From contig CABYTO010000008.1 in NCBI GenBank assembly GCA_902521995.1, positions 1 through 62,542 on the forward strand: a stretch of DNA of 62,542 bases, in the 5' to 3' direction. The stretch's first letter is position 1. Every line of letters begins with the position of its first letter. This DNA comes from an uncultured Prochlorococcus sp. (lineage in GTDB: Bacteria; Cyanobacteriota; Cyanobacteriia; PCC-6307; Cyanobiaceae). Shown here one piece after another: positions 28,366 to 38,574 of the stretch. The notes beneath the pieces are model-generated. The model was not told the DNA's origin. It did no database searches and saw only the letters and a list, made by a program, of their open reading frames with translations. The position numbers and the translations under genes are program-made.

Positions 28366-28752
28366 ATGGATTCAAGTCAAAGTTTAGATGAAAAAATAAA
28401 GGTTGATAATAGTTTATCCAATCGATATATAGACTTAGATCCAAACGGTTATTTCATTATAAAAGTAGATTTAGAAGAAAATAAAATAATTTTAGAGCAC
28501 TTTCTTAATAATATTAATGATGACGGATATGCCCTTGACCCAGAAACAAATGAACCAATTAAATGTGACTCTCAAAATAAAAGAGTTTGTAATGAAGTTT
28601 TTAAAGGAATTAGTGCGAAACAACTTGGAATATTGATCACTGAAGAAAGAAATGACTTAATAACAAGATTCGATCATGCTCTATATTTAGGTAGGGAACT
28701 ACAAAAAGCAGAAGAATGTTTATACAAAAAATTACCATATATCCAAGATTAA
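28366..28752 (+). CDS. DUF4346 protein
   Basis: A 128-residue soluble protein with RYIDLDPNGYFIIKVD, DDGYALDPETNEPI and the C-terminal HALYLGRELQKAEECLYKKL, the pattern I associate with DUF4346. That domain also occurs fused to other proteins in archaea, but its activity is unknown. It stands alone between the acyltransferase and the PetL-like gene on the same strand. Confidence 0.7.
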   Translation: MDSSQSLDEKIKVDNSLSNRYIDLDPNGYFIIKVDLEENKIILEHFLNNINDDGYALDPETNEPIKCDSQNKRVCNEVFKGISAKQLGILITEERNDLITRFDHALYLGRELQKAEECLYKKLPYIQD

Positions 28753-28816
28753 GAAATTAAACGAAAAACTCTAATCTTTTCATCTGATGTTAAGTTAAAT
28801 AAAAATAAAAAAATTA

Positions 28817-28909
28817 ATGAACATCATTTTCTATTTTGCATTTATTGGTTTTGGTTTTGGAGCTGCTTTCGCATTATATAAGCTATTAAGAGCAGTTAAA
28901 TTAATTTAA
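28817..28909 (+). CDS. petL: Probable cytochrome b6f subunit PetL
   Basis: A 30-residue single-helix peptide: a hydrophobic helix from about residue 3 to 22 followed by a short basic tail (LLRAVKLI). Length, one transmembrane helix and the ending resembling LRSAKIL fit cyanobacterial PetL, a small subunit stabilising the b6f complex. PetN and PetM have different signatures. It is easy to miss because of its size. It stops 5 bp before the convergent rimO stop. Confidence 0.65.
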   Translation: MNIIFYFAFIGFGFGAAFALYKLLRAVKLI

Positions 28910-28914
28910 AAAAA

Positions 28915-30279
28915 CTATAAAATTTTAATAATCTCTCCATACAAATCATATTCATCCGCAAAAGAAATATTTGCTTCAACAAATTTACCAATATAATTTT
29001 TCAATTCATTTTTAGTATTAATAGATAAAATCACATTTCCGTCAATTTCAGGAGCGAAATTGTAGGACCTACCTATTAATTCGTTATTATCTGATATTTT
29101 TTCTACCAAAACTTTCATTTTTGAATCAACATATACCTGATTTTTATCTTTAGAGATATTTTGCTGAACTGAAATAACATTATCTTTTCTAGCCTCTGCA
29201 ATCTCTGGGAATACTCTATTTGGCAAATCAAAAGCTGCAGTGCCGTCCTCAGGAGAAAAAATAAACACTCCTACATGATCAAATTTGTGCCTATACAAAA
29301 ATTCCAGAAGATGTTCAAAATGTTCTTTTTTTTCTCCTGGGAAACCAACAATGAGACTAGTTCTTAATACAGCAGATGGAATTTCTTTTCTAATTTTCTC
29401 CAAAATTGATTCATTCAAAGAAGCCTGCCAAGGTCTATTCATGCTCCTCAACACATCTGGATGACTATGCTGAAGTGGTAAATCAAAGTAAGGCACTATA
29501 TTCTCTGAATCTTTGAAAGCCCTAATAACTTCATCAGTTAAACCCGTTGGATAAGCATAATGTATCCTGATCCAAGGAATTGGAACTTTAGACAGCTCAT
29601 TCAAAAGTTTGGCTAATGATGGTTTACCATAAATATCTTGACCATAATTAGTTGTTATTTGACTAATTAATATGATTTCTTGTATCCCCTGCTTTGCAAG
29701 ACTTTTAGCTTCTGAAACTATAGATTCTATTGTTCTACTTCTTTGGGGACCTCTCAATTTAGGAATAATACAAAAAGCGCAATTATAGTTGCAGCCTTCA
29801 GCAATACGAAGATAAGCAACAAATTTATTTTTATCTACAAAACGAGGCATTTCCTCATCTGCAATAAATTCAGGTATTTTAGAAACTTCATTAACGATTT
29901 CCCCTTTTTCTACTCTGTCTAAAACCTCGGCTATCTTTTGATAATCTCCTGTCCCAACCAAACCTTTTATTTCAGGGATTTCTTTTATAAGCTCATCTTT
30001 AAAATGCTGAGCCATACAACCTGCAACTATTACTTCCTTTCCTTGATTTGTATATTCTAGAATTTTTCTAATAGATTCTTCTCTAGCTGTTTCAATAAAA
30101 CTGCAAGTATTTACAACAACAACATTTGCATCATTTATATTACTGTCAACTTCATAACCCTCTTTATCTAATAAGCCTTGCATATGTTCAGTATCAACAA
30201 GATTTTTTTCACAACCAACATGACTGAATGCAATCTTAGATCGTTTTTTTTCTTTTACATTAGGACTATTTTGCTTCAC
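28915..30279 (-). CDS. rimO: Ribosomal protein S12 methylthiotransferase RimO
   Basis: A 454-residue radical-SAM enzyme that adds a methylthio group to an aspartate of ribosomal protein S12. The N-terminal cluster domain has [28 protein letters not shown] and VAGCMAQ. The radical-SAM motif is [17 protein letters not shown], and a C-terminal TRAM domain ends with [15 protein letters not shown]. Two Fe-S sites are therefore intact. The start faces the VKOR gene across 105 bp. Confidence 0.95.
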   Translation of the reverse strand: MKQNSPNVKEKKRSKIAFSHVGCEKNLVDTEHMQGLLDKEGYEVDSNINDANVVVVNTCSFIETAREESIRKILEYTNQGKEVIVAGCMAQHFKDELIKEIPEIKGLVGTGDYQKIAEVLDRVEKGEIVNEVSKIPEFIADEEMPRFVDKNKFVAYLRIAEGCNYNCAFCIIPKLRGPQRSRTIESIVSEAKSLAKQGIQEIILISQITTNYGQDIYGKPSLAKLLNELSKVPIPWIRIHYAYPTGLTDEVIRAFKDSENIVPYFDLPLQHSHPDVLRSMNRPWQASLNESILEKIRKEIPSAVLRTSLIVGFPGEKKEHFEHLLEFLYRHKFDHVGVFIFSPEDGTAAFDLPNRVFPEIAEARKDNVISVQQNISKDKNQVYVDSKMKVLVEKISDNNELIGRSYNFAPEIDGNVILSINTKNELKNYIGKFVEANISFADEYDLYGEIIKIL

Positions 30280-30384
30280 AACTTGAAAAATAAGAATTAA
30301 AAGATTTAAAAAGCATTTCGTATATAACTCTCATGCCAAGATAATATTAGGATAGATAATGTAAATAACAAACTTTCTTTTTGT

Positions 30385-31320
30385 ATGGCCCTTAAGACTT
30401 TAAACAGAAGAAATAAAAAAGATTTGAAATGGCCAAAAATCATAATCGCAATTCTTAGCACTATAGGCATAGTTGATACAGGTTCAATTACTTTAAAAAA
30501 CTGGGGATTATTTACTTCGCTTTCATGCCCAGGAATACAAAATGGTTGTGAAACGGTTTTAAATAGTCCTTGGGGTACTTTATTTAAAAATAATCAAGTT
30601 GATATACCTCTCTCATTAGCTGGATTTATAACATATTTATCAATATTAGTTATCACAATATTACTCTCGCTTAATTTAATTTCTCCAAAAGAAAAACTCA
30701 ATAAGTTTTTATGGTGGTTAGTATTTCTAATTTCTTGTGCGTCATCAACATTTAGCTTTTTATTGATAAATATAATGTTTTTTAAGATTCAAGCATATTG
30801 CTTTTTTTGTATACTTTCAGCAATTTTATCGTTTTCTATCTTTATAATTTCTATGATTGGAGCAAAGTTCGAAAGTAGAGAACCTATGATTTTTAGAGGT
30901 TTCATTGTAGCCATTAGTGTACTCCTGGGGGGCCTAATTTGGTCAACAAACGTTGACCCCTCTAATGCTATTGATGTTGCAAACCCCACTGAAAATGTAT
31001 CGCCAATAATTACCACTTCAAGCTCTCCCCAGAAGGTAAAGTTTGCAAAATTTTTAAGTGAAAACAATATTGTTATGTATAGTGCATACTGGTGCCCTCA
31101 TTGCCACGATCAGAAACAATTATTTGGTAAGGAAGCAGTTAAAGAATTAAAAGTAGTTGAGTGTGCTAAAGATGGTAAAGATAATGAGTATGAGCTATGC
31201 CAAACGAAAGGAATCAGTGGATTTCCTTCTTGGGAAATAAATGGAGAAATTATTAGTGGTACGCGTGACTTAAATGAATTAGCAACAAAAACCGACTATC
31301 AGGGAGATCTTAATTTTTAA
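30385..31320 (+). CDS. VKOR-thioredoxin fusion (disulfide-forming membrane protein)
   Basis: A 311-residue protein of the bacterial vitamin K epoxide reductase group. Four or five transmembrane helices contain the loop cysteines in SCPGIQNGCETVLNS and the quinone-side CxxC in AYCFFCILSA. A C-terminal thioredoxin-like domain (about 215-305) carries YWCPHCHDQ and GFPSWEI. It passes electrons from folding periplasmic or lumenal proteins to quinone, replacing DsbA/DsbB. It overlaps the convergent nadB end by 11 bp. Confidence 0.94.
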   Translation: MALKTLNRRNKKDLKWPKIIIAILSTIGIVDTGSITLKNWGLFTSLSCPGIQNGCETVLNSPWGTLFKNNQVDIPLSLAGFITYLSILVITILLSLNLISPKEKLNKFLWWLVFLISCASSTFSFLLINIMFFKIQAYCFFCILSAILSFSIFIISMIGAKFESREPMIFRGFIVAISVLLGGLIWSTNVDPSNAIDVANPTENVSPIITTSSSPQKVKFAKFLSENNIVMYSAYWCPHCHDQKQLFGKEAVKELKVVECAKDGKDNEYELCQTKGISGFPSWEINGEIISGTRDLNELATKTDYQGDLNF

Positions 31321-32977
31321 TAAACCTTTTTTGAATTTTTTGATCTAACTGTTGTCTAGTATGGCATTGCCAATTTTTATCTTTATTAGGGAAATCATCT
31401 CTATAATGCCCTCCTCTACTTTCCTCTCTAAATAGACAAGCTTTTAATAAAGTGATGGTGGTTATTTGTCTATTCTTTAAATCAAGTAAAAGATTTAATG
31501 CTCTTCTATTGCGTTCACTAAGTTTTATATTTTGATCAAATTTTATTTTTTCAAGACTATTTAGTAAATCATTTTTATTTAATTTATCTATATCATTTTG
31601 AATGTAATTTAAAAATTTACTCATATTTACCTTATTTCGAGATACACCTAAATTTAACCAACAAAGTTTTCTTAGTTCATCAATTTTTTCAGCAATTATA
31701 GAGATTTGATCTTCTTTTGGATCTTCAATATCAAACTCTTGAAATGATCTATCAAATTTTTCAAATTTAGAAAGGTCATTCAAAACAATTGAAGACATTT
31801 TTCTTGCGAAAACAAGACACTCCATCAGTGAATTACTTGCCAGTCTATTAGCACCATGCACACCTGTAGAAGCAACTTCTCCAACGGCATATAATCCTTT
31901 TCTTGTTGAAGATGCATTTAGATCAGTTTTAACACCTCCCATCCAATAATGAGCTGCAGGAGCTACGGGAATAACCTCATTTAAAGGGTTTACGCCATAA
32001 TCCTGACATCGACTTAAGATCGTGGGAAAGCGCTCAACAATTTTTTCTGGGTCAATATACCGAAGATCTAAGCCAACATGGTCTACATTATTATCATGCA
32101 TATTTTTCATAATTGCTCTACTTACCTGATCTCTAGTAGATAGATCACGATTTTCAAGATTTTTAACTGGACTTTCACCATTTTTATCAACTAAAATTGC
32201 TCCTTCCCCTCTAAGTGCCTCAGATATTAAGAAGCAAGGTGCACCATAAAATTTTAAAGCTGTTGGATGAAATTGCACGAACTCTAAATCTTCGATAGCA
32301 GCTCCTGCTTTCCATGCAAGAGCAATCCCTTCACCAGAGGATTGAGCAGGATTTGTTGTATTTGTAAATAAGTGCCCACCCCCACCTGTAGCCAAAACAA
32401 CAGCTCTAGATTTAATCCAATATAAATTTGCTCCATCAAGAACCTGAACTCCTCTACATTCTTTATTTTCAATATGAAGTTCAGTTACTCTTACACCTCT
32501 GCAGTGAAGAATATTTTTTTGATTCTCAATATGATCTTCTAGAACTTCAACTAATGCTCGTCCAGTACGATCTTTAACATGTAAGACTCTTCTTCGTGAA
32601 TGGGCTGCTTCCAAGGTAGTAGCTAGTTGATCAGAACATTGATCAAAAATCATCCCTAAATTCTGCAACCTTTCTACACAACCTGGAGCTTCTTTAACTA
32701 GCATTTCTACAGCCTGAAAATCACATAGTCCATCACCTGCTTTCAAAGTATCATCAGCATGAAGATCAAATGAATCATCTTGTCTAACAACAGATGCAAT
32801 ACCTCCTTGAGCCCATCTACTGGAAGATACCTTACTAGTATTTCTATTTAGAAGAAGCACTTTTAAATTTGAGGGTAATTCAAGACAAGTCATAAGGCCA
32901 GCTGCTCCAGCACCTATAACGATTACATCCCAATTATTTATTGGTATCGGTTCTTGCGAAAATGGAGGCCTTAACAT
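31310..32977 (-). CDS. nadB: L-aspartate oxidase
   Basis: A 555-residue flavoprotein that oxidises L-aspartate to iminoaspartate, the first step of de novo NAD synthesis. FAD binding is shown by DVIVIGAGAAGLMTCLEL, with SSRWAQGGIASV, the catalytic region THSRRR-like AAHSRRRVLHVKD, VLATGGGGHLFT and HGANRLASNSLMECLVF following. The length is normal. Its ATG shares a base with the stop of the upstream DUF3120 gene. Confidence 0.95.
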   Translation of the reverse strand: MLRPPFSQEPIPINNWDVIVIGAGAAGLMTCLELPSNLKVLLLNRNTSKVSSSRWAQGGIASVVRQDDSFDLHADDTLKAGDGLCDFQAVEMLVKEAPGCVERLQNLGMIFDQCSDQLATTLEAAHSRRRVLHVKDRTGRALVEVLEDHIENQKNILHCRGVRVTELHIENKECRGVQVLDGANLYWIKSRAVVLATGGGGHLFTNTTNPAQSSGEGIALAWKAGAAIEDLEFVQFHPTALKFYGAPCFLISEALRGEGAILVDKNGESPVKNLENRDLSTRDQVSRAIMKNMHDNNVDHVGLDLRYIDPEKIVERFPTILSRCQDYGVNPLNEVIPVAPAAHYWMGGVKTDLNASSTRKGLYAVGEVASTGVHGANRLASNSLMECLVFARKMSSIVLNDLSKFEKFDRSFQEFDIEDPKEDQISIIAEKIDELRKLCWLNLGVSRNKVNMSKFLNYIQNDIDKLNKNDLLNSLEKIKFDQNIKLSERNRRALNLLLDLKNRQITTITLLKACLFREESRGGHYRDDFPNKDKNWQCHTRQQLDQKIQKRFIKN

Positions 32978-33744
32978 TAAACCAATCCACTAAAAGTTGG
33001 TTGCAGAATTGCTAAAACGATAAAAATACCATCAACAATTAATGTCGTTTGAATTACGTAACCAGAAACTAAGAGTGCTTTACCACTAGTAGTATTGATT
33101 GTGCCAGAATCTAAAATTTCTTTTGAAATAAACCAAAGTATAAGAGCAACAAAAACGATAATAGATAATGATTTTATTTGAATAAGACTCTCTGAAGTTT
33201 TTTGAAGAATAATAGGTGCATTTTCAGAATCTGCTGTAATTACCTGCTTCCATTGATCCATGATTCCGATTAAAAATATTGTAATGTCGGTAACTGCGGT
33301 TCCAAATAAAGAAGAGATATAAAAACTTGAACCTATTTTCCAATTAGTACCAAATCCAATTAAAGCTAATGGGAGAACTACAGCTTCAACAGGTATGTGT
33401 AGGATAGGAAATGGGCTTAACCAACCCCAGAACAAACATCCACCAAGCCAACTACCTGATATACCAAGTAATAATGAACTGACAATAAACCACTTATTTG
33501 ATCCTTTCTGATTCAAAACAATTGCCACTAAGACAATAACAAAAGTAAAACAAATAGCACTTATTGGTTCTAATCTAACCCAAGGTGCTTGAACAAAAAT
33601 AGGTAAAATTACAAAAAAAGAAGACCACAATCTTAAAGCTAAAGGATTTGATAAAAAACTATTTTCATATGAATCAACTGTCTTATGGGATTCATAGTTG
33701 AATTTATCTTTTACTTCTAAATTTTTTGTAATTAATTCTTTCAA
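32977..33744 (-). CDS. DUF3120-type multi-pass membrane protein
   Basis: A 255-residue protein with about seven hydrophobic segments after a 30-residue soluble N-terminus. Landmarks are VQAPWVRLEPISA, SWLGGCLFWGWLSPFPILHI and LPLALIGFGTNWKIG, which I associate with the cyanobacteria-specific DUF3120 family. Function is unknown. It is directly upstream of nadB and overlaps it by one base. The 178-bp gap upstream holds divergent promoters for it and the DUF512 gene. Confidence 0.7.
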   Translation of the reverse strand: MKELITKNLEVKDKFNYESHKTVDSYENSFLSNPLALRLWSSFFVILPIFVQAPWVRLEPISAICFTFVIVLVAIVLNQKGSNKWFIVSSLLLGISGSWLGGCLFWGWLSPFPILHIPVEAVVLPLALIGFGTNWKIGSSFYISSLFGTAVTDITIFLIGIMDQWKQVITADSENAPIILQKTSESLIQIKSLSIIVFVALILWFISKEILDSGTINTTSGKALLVSGYVIQTTLIVDGIFIVLAILQPTFSGLV

Positions 33745-33922
33745 TGAAAAAGGCTATTTTAATTAATCTAAATCGTGTTTTAGAAAACTGCGAATGCCAT
33801 ATTTTAATAAATAAAAGGCCCATAATTTGACACCTATATTTACTTTTTTAAAAGTATTTAATACACTTTGAGTCATATATAAGTTTAGAATAAATATAGT
33901 TGAGAGTATTTGGCCTTAAATT

Positions 33923-35302
33923 GTGTGGCAAGAAATTAATTACACGGAAGATCCCATTGATCTTTTGATTCCTAATATTACTTATAAAATAAACCCTGCA
34001 GAAATTGAAAGTATTGAAGCTAATTCTATTGCTGAAGAAATAGGATTTGAATCAGGTGATTCAATTATTAGTATTAATGGGAGAAAACCAAGAGATTTAA
34101 TTGATTATCAGATTCTGATTAGTGAAGAAATTTTAGACATATCAGTATTAGATAAAAATCATCAGATTCACAATATAAATATAGAAAAAGATCAAGATGT
34201 TAATTTAGGTATAAATTTTAAAGATGCATTATTTGATTCAATCAAGCAATGCAATAATAAATGTCCATTTTGTTTTATTGATCAACAGCCAAGTGGCAAA
34301 AGAAAAAGCCTATATATAAAAGATGATGATTATAGATTAAGTTTCCTATATGGCTCTTATTTAACTCTTACGAATTTAAAAAAAGAAGACTGGGAAAGAA
34401 TTGCTATGCAAAAACTATCCCCACTTTTTATTTCAGTTCATGCTACTGATCCCGCTACAAGAGAAAAATTATTAAAAAATAAAAAAGCAGGAGTAATACT
34501 TGATCAAATTTCATGGTTTGAAAAAAACTCTATTCAAATACATGCTCAAATTGTTGTTTGTCCAGATATAAATGATGGGGATATTCTTGAGAAATCAATT
34601 TTGGAACTCGCTGAATTCTACAGAAAAAACTCTCAAACAGTACTTTCAGTGGCAATAGTTCCTGTAGGACTTACAAAATTTAGACCTGAAAATGATGGAT
34701 TGAAATCAATCAGCCCAGAATACGCAAAAAAAACTATAAAACAAGTAGAGAGGATTCAAGCTTCTCTACAAATTACTCTTGGGACTCGTTTTTGTTGGCT
34801 AGCAGACGAATGGTATTTAATTGCTGGTACAAATTTACCCAGTTACAAAACCTACGAAAATATGCCACAAGAATCTAATGGGGTTGGGACTATTAGAAAC
34901 TTTCTAGAAGCATTAAAAGAGAAGACTCAAAATCTACCCCATAAAGTAAAAAAGCCAAAAAAAATTAGTTGGATTGTTGGTAAATTAGTTTATGAAGCCC
35001 TAATTCCTATAGTTAAGAAATTAAACTTAATTAATGGATTAACAATTAATTTATATGGTTTGCCGAGTATCTATTGGGGTCAAGATCAAGTTGTTACAGG
35101 TCTTCTTACTGGAGAAGATCTAATTTACGGGTTGAAAAACAAGGATTTAGGAGAAGCTGTTTACATACCTTCTATTATGTTAAAAATTAATACTGATTTA
35201 TTTTTAGATGATAAAAATATTCAAGAAGTTGAGAATCAAATAAATACTAAAATTCACGTTCTTGATGATTCAAATGATATTATTAATACTCTGATTGGTT
35301 AA
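33923..35302 (+). CDS. DUF512-family PDZ/radical-SAM-like protein
   Basis: A 459-residue protein. An N-terminal PDZ-like segment (about 18-80) contains ANSIAEEIGFESGDSIISIN. It is followed by CNNKCPFCFIDQQPSGKRKS, a CxxxCxxC motif of the radical-SAM type, and DYRLSFLYGSYLTLTNL. The C-terminal DUF512 region has VPVGLTKFRP, TRFCWLADEWYL and GLLTGEDL. The family is widespread in anaerobes and cyanobacteria but its reaction is unknown. GTG start at 33923 gives the family N-terminus. Confidence 0.87.
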   Translation: MWQEINYTEDPIDLLIPNITYKINPAEIESIEANSIAEEIGFESGDSIISINGRKPRDLIDYQILISEEILDISVLDKNHQIHNINIEKDQDVNLGINFKDALFDSIKQCNNKCPFCFIDQQPSGKRKSLYIKDDDYRLSFLYGSYLTLTNLKKEDWERIAMQKLSPLFISVHATDPATREKLLKNKKAGVILDQISWFEKNSIQIHAQIVVCPDINDGDILEKSILELAEFYRKNSQTVLSVAIVPVGLTKFRPENDGLKSISPEYAKKTIKQVERIQASLQITLGTRFCWLADEWYLIAGTNLPSYKTYENMPQESNGVGTIRNFLEALKEKTQNLPHKVKKPKKISWIVGKLVYEALIPIVKKLNLINGLTINLYGLPSIYWGQDQVVTGLLTGEDLIYGLKNKDLGEAVYIPSIMLKINTDLFLDDKNIQEVENQINTKIHVLDDSNDIINTLIG

Positions 35303-35326
35303 TCGAATATTCCGCAACTATAAAAC

Positions 35327-36754
35327 ATGCTTAGAAGAGTAATAAATCCTTTCTTATTATTGCCGCTTACTCTAAGTATGAATACCTTTAATGTTCTATC
35401 GAGCGAAATAAAAAATTATATTGATAATGTTTTAGAAGAAAATTCAAATATTACTTTTGTTGATTATCAAGAAATAGAAAAACTTGTATTAAATAATCAA
35501 GAATTAAAATCATTACAAAACCTAGTAGCCTCTGCAAGCTTTAATCTCTCAAGTCAAATTGCCAAAAGATACCCATCCTTAGATTTTCAAGCCAATGGGT
35601 TACCAAAATATGTCGCAGGTAAAAAGTATAATAGCAATTCATCTACTTTAAAAACATCACAATTTACGGCTAATCCCTCTCTGAATATTAAATGGGATGT
35701 AGTTGCCCCTCTAAGAGGATCTGAAATTAAAATTGCCAAAACAAATTACAAAATCGCAGAAAATAATTATGAGATTAAGAAAAAAGATTTAATTCAAGAA
35801 GCAAGAATCAGATATCACAAATACAAAAAGTCATATCAAGATATTCAAAATAAAAAATTAACACTTGATTTATCAATTACAAGTTTAAAAAATGCTAAAG
35901 CGAAGCTAGATTCTGGAATTGGTACAAAATTTGAAGTTCTTGAAGCTGAAGCTCAATTATCTCGAGATCAACAATCACTTAATGAAAAAAAAATAGAACA
36001 TGAAATTAATAAAATTTCTCTTAAAGAGATTCTGAATGTTAAAGGGGATTTCGAAACTAATAAAGAGCAAAACATTATAGGGTTTTGGAATTATAAATTG
36101 AATAAGAATATTAATGAGGGTTTGGATAAAAATCTTTCCTTAAAAAACCTTGTTCTTCAAAAATCAATCAAAAATAGCCAAGCAGAAAGCTTTTTAGCTC
36201 AAAATAAGCCAAATATTTATATCAGTAATTCATTATCTAGTACATTTTCAAAGGGAGACTCTCTAGCAAATAATATCGACTCTGCAAAATCCGGATCAAA
36301 TTATACAAATACCATAAGTCTAAATTTTGCATGGAGTATTTTTGATGGCGGACAAAATAAGAACTCCTACAAATCAAAAATAGCAGATGCAGAATCCGAA
36401 AAATATGCGTATGAAAATCTAAAAAATGTTTTAACCACAAGTATTAGTAAAGCCTATTTAAATCTTAAATTAAATGAAGAAAAAATAATCTCTTCTCTTA
36501 AAGAAATTGAATCTAGCAAAGAGTCTGTAAGGCTTTCCAGACTTAGATATGATGTGGGAATATCAACTCTAAAAGATGTTCTTGTTAGGCAAAGTGAATT
36601 AAGTAATGCGCAATCAAAAAATATTAATGCAATATATAATTACAATCTGAATATAGATGAATTAGAAAGATTAACTTTCCTTGATAAAAGTAAAAATTGT
36701 TTAGGTAGTAATAATACTAAAATTAAAGATACAGAGTCTATTTGCAATTTATAA
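35327..36754 (+). CDS. TolC-like outer-membrane efflux protein
   Basis: A 475-residue protein with a signal peptide (about 1-26) and two long helical repeats typical of outer-membrane efflux factors, for example ARIRYHKYKKSYQDI with AKLDSGIGTKFEVLEAEAQL and RLRYDVGISTLKDVLVRQSE. Such trimers form the exit duct for type I secretion and drug efflux. No partner pump or adaptor lies nearby. It is followed after 2 bp by the IMPase-like gene. Confidence 0.88.
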   Translation: MLRRVINPFLLLPLTLSMNTFNVLSSEIKNYIDNVLEENSNITFVDYQEIEKLVLNNQELKSLQNLVASASFNLSSQIAKRYPSLDFQANGLPKYVAGKKYNSNSSTLKTSQFTANPSLNIKWDVVAPLRGSEIKIAKTNYKIAENNYEIKKKDLIQEARIRYHKYKKSYQDIQNKKLTLDLSITSLKNAKAKLDSGIGTKFEVLEAEAQLSRDQQSLNEKKIEHEINKISLKEILNVKGDFETNKEQNIIGFWNYKLNKNINEGLDKNLSLKNLVLQKSIKNSQAESFLAQNKPNIYISNSLSSTFSKGDSLANNIDSAKSGSNYTNTISLNFAWSIFDGGQNKNSYKSKIADAESEKYAYENLKNVLTTSISKAYLNLKLNEEKIISSLKEIESSKESVRLSRLRYDVGISTLKDVLVRQSELSNAQSKNINAIYNYNLNIDELERLTFLDKSKNCLGSNNTKIKDTESICNL

Positions 36755-36756
36755 AG

Positions 36757-37557
36757 ATGAATCCACCAAATTTAACTAATAAGCAACTACGTGAATTAGA
36801 TTCTTTATTTGAATTGGTTAGTCAAAGGCAAACAAAAGATTTTGGAAATATTAGCGCCAGCAATAAAGCAGATGGATCATTATTAACAAGTTGTGATTTA
36901 TGGAGTGACAAAACAATCGTAGATGGCTTGGCTTCAATAGCTCCAGGTGAAGGTGTCCTTAGTGAAGAAGGGCAAAAGTTAATTCCAAATTCAAAAGCTT
37001 ACTGGGTAGTCGATCCACTCGATGGAACAACAAATTTTGCTGCCGGCATTCCTTACTGGTCTATATCTGTAGCAAGGTTCGTTGATGGTAAACCACAATC
37101 TTCTTTTTTAATAATTCCTACATTGAAAAAAAAGTTTGTATCTATAAAAGGTAAAGGGGTTTGGTTAAATAACAAGAAGATAGATCCTAGTCAAAATAAT
37201 CGTCAAAGTGAATGCGTTTCTTTATGTAGCAGATCTATAAAAATTTTACAAAAAAAACCAAACTCAGTATTTCCTGGCAAAATCAGACTCTTAGGTGTAT
37301 CGAGTTTAAATCTTACTAGTGTAGCGATGGGACAAACTTTCGGAGCAATAGAATCAACCCCTAAGATATGGGATATTGCAGCAGCCTGGCTTCTCTTAGA
37401 GGAACTCAATTGTTCTTTAGAGTGGTTAGAAACAGATCCTTTAAATTTAATTTCAGGAGAAGACTTGTGCGATGTTAATTTTCCATTAATTGCTTGTAGA
37501 TCTATAGAAAAATTTGAAATTTTAAAGCCATGGGGCAATCTATTATTAGAAAAATAG
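36757..37557 (+). CDS. Inositol-monophosphatase-family phosphatase
   Basis: A 266-residue Mg-dependent phosphatase. The metal-binding motifs are LSEEGQK, VVDPLDGTTNFAAG and the C-terminal KIWDIAAAWLLLEE. The group includes inositol, histidinol-phosphate and 3'-phosphoadenosine phosphatases, and the substrate is not decidable. I start at the ATG at 36757, just after the tolC-like stop, rather than an overlapping TTG five codons earlier. Confidence 0.88.
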   Translation: MNPPNLTNKQLRELDSLFELVSQRQTKDFGNISASNKADGSLLTSCDLWSDKTIVDGLASIAPGEGVLSEEGQKLIPNSKAYWVVDPLDGTTNFAAGIPYWSISVARFVDGKPQSSFLIIPTLKKKFVSIKGKGVWLNNKKIDPSQNNRQSECVSLCSRSIKILQKKPNSVFPGKIRLLGVSSLNLTSVAMGQTFGAIESTPKIWDIAAAWLLLEELNCSLEWLETDPLNLISGEDLCDVNFPLIACRSIEKFEILKPWGNLLLEK

Positions 37558-37648
37558 TTGCATCATAAATAAAAAATTGCTTGAAAAATTTCTTAATCAG
37601 ATACAATAAAAATTAAGTAAATAAATAAAATATTTGAAGAAAATTAAT

Positions 37649-38563
37649 ATGCAGAGAAGTTCAACATGGATACTGAAAAGTTTATGGGGAGCTTGTGAGC
37701 GATGGAGCAAATCTGATTGTGTTGATTTAAGCGCTGCATTTGCATACTACACACTTCAATCATTTTTTCCCATCCTTCTAATTTCTCTTTCAATAGCTTC
37801 ATGGTTCCTAGGAAAACAAGAAGGATTAGATCAACAAATAATTGCCATTGCTGCTCAGCTTTTACCTCCTTCAGTAGTTGAGTTAGTAGAGACAACATTA
37901 TTTAATTTGATAGATCAAGGGTTTGGAGCAGGTATTCTTGGGGCTATGTTTTTGCTTTTTACCGCAGGAAATGCATATCTATCTCTTCAAAGAGGCTCGG
38001 ACAGGCTTTGGGAAGATGAAATTCCTTCTAAAAAAATTAATTCTGCTTGGAGAGTGCAAGCTTCGAAGTTTCTCCGAAATAGAGTTGAAGCTTTTTTAAT
38101 AGTATTCTTTATTGGTTTTTTAATGGTTCTAGATCAAATTAGTGCAAATCTTAGAATGATCCCAAGTAACGTTTTAGAAAATCTTTCAAAATCTAATAAT
38201 CTTATTTCTGATTTATTATTAAAGTTACCGCTATTACAAGTTGGCCAGTTTGCAATACCACTAATTGGCTTTTCTTTAATGGCTCTTTTATTACAAGCAC
38301 TTTTACCCAGTAGGAAAGTTCCATTGAAACCACTGTTACCTGGATCTTTTCTTATTGGAATTGGCCTAACCACTTTGAACTTAGCAGTAAGTAAAAGTAT
38401 TCTGTCACTTGGAGTAAGATTTCAAGCATACGGTTTTATTGGAGGTTTTCTTGTACTTACTTTGTGGGTATGGCTTTTAGGAGTGATTTTATATTTTGGA
38501 CAGTGTTGGAGCGTAGTAATTGCTAGTATGACTTTAGTAAATAAAAAAAGAAATTATAAATAA
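37649..38563 (+). CDS. YihY/UPF0761 membrane protein
   Basis: A 304-residue protein with about six transmembrane helices. Family features are DLSAAFAYYTLQSFFPILLI near the start, SAWRVQASKFLRNRVEA, and LPSRKVPLKPLLPGSFLIG with GGFLVLTLWVWLLGVILYFG late. It was historically called ribonuclease BN, but that activity belongs to another protein; function is unknown. An alternative TTG lies five codons upstream. A small zinc-ribbon membrane gene follows after 11 bp. Confidence 0.88.
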   Translation: MQRSSTWILKSLWGACERWSKSDCVDLSAAFAYYTLQSFFPILLISLSIASWFLGKQEGLDQQIIAIAAQLLPPSVVELVETTLFNLIDQGFGAGILGAMFLLFTAGNAYLSLQRGSDRLWEDEIPSKKINSAWRVQASKFLRNRVEAFLIVFFIGFLMVLDQISANLRMIPSNVLENLSKSNNLISDLLLKLPLLQVGQFAIPLIGFSLMALLLQALLPSRKVPLKPLLPGSFLIGIGLTTLNLAVSKSILSLGVRFQAYGFIGGFLVLTLWVWLLGVILYFGQCWSVVIASMTLVNKKRNYK

Positions 38564-38574
38564 GGATAACTAAG

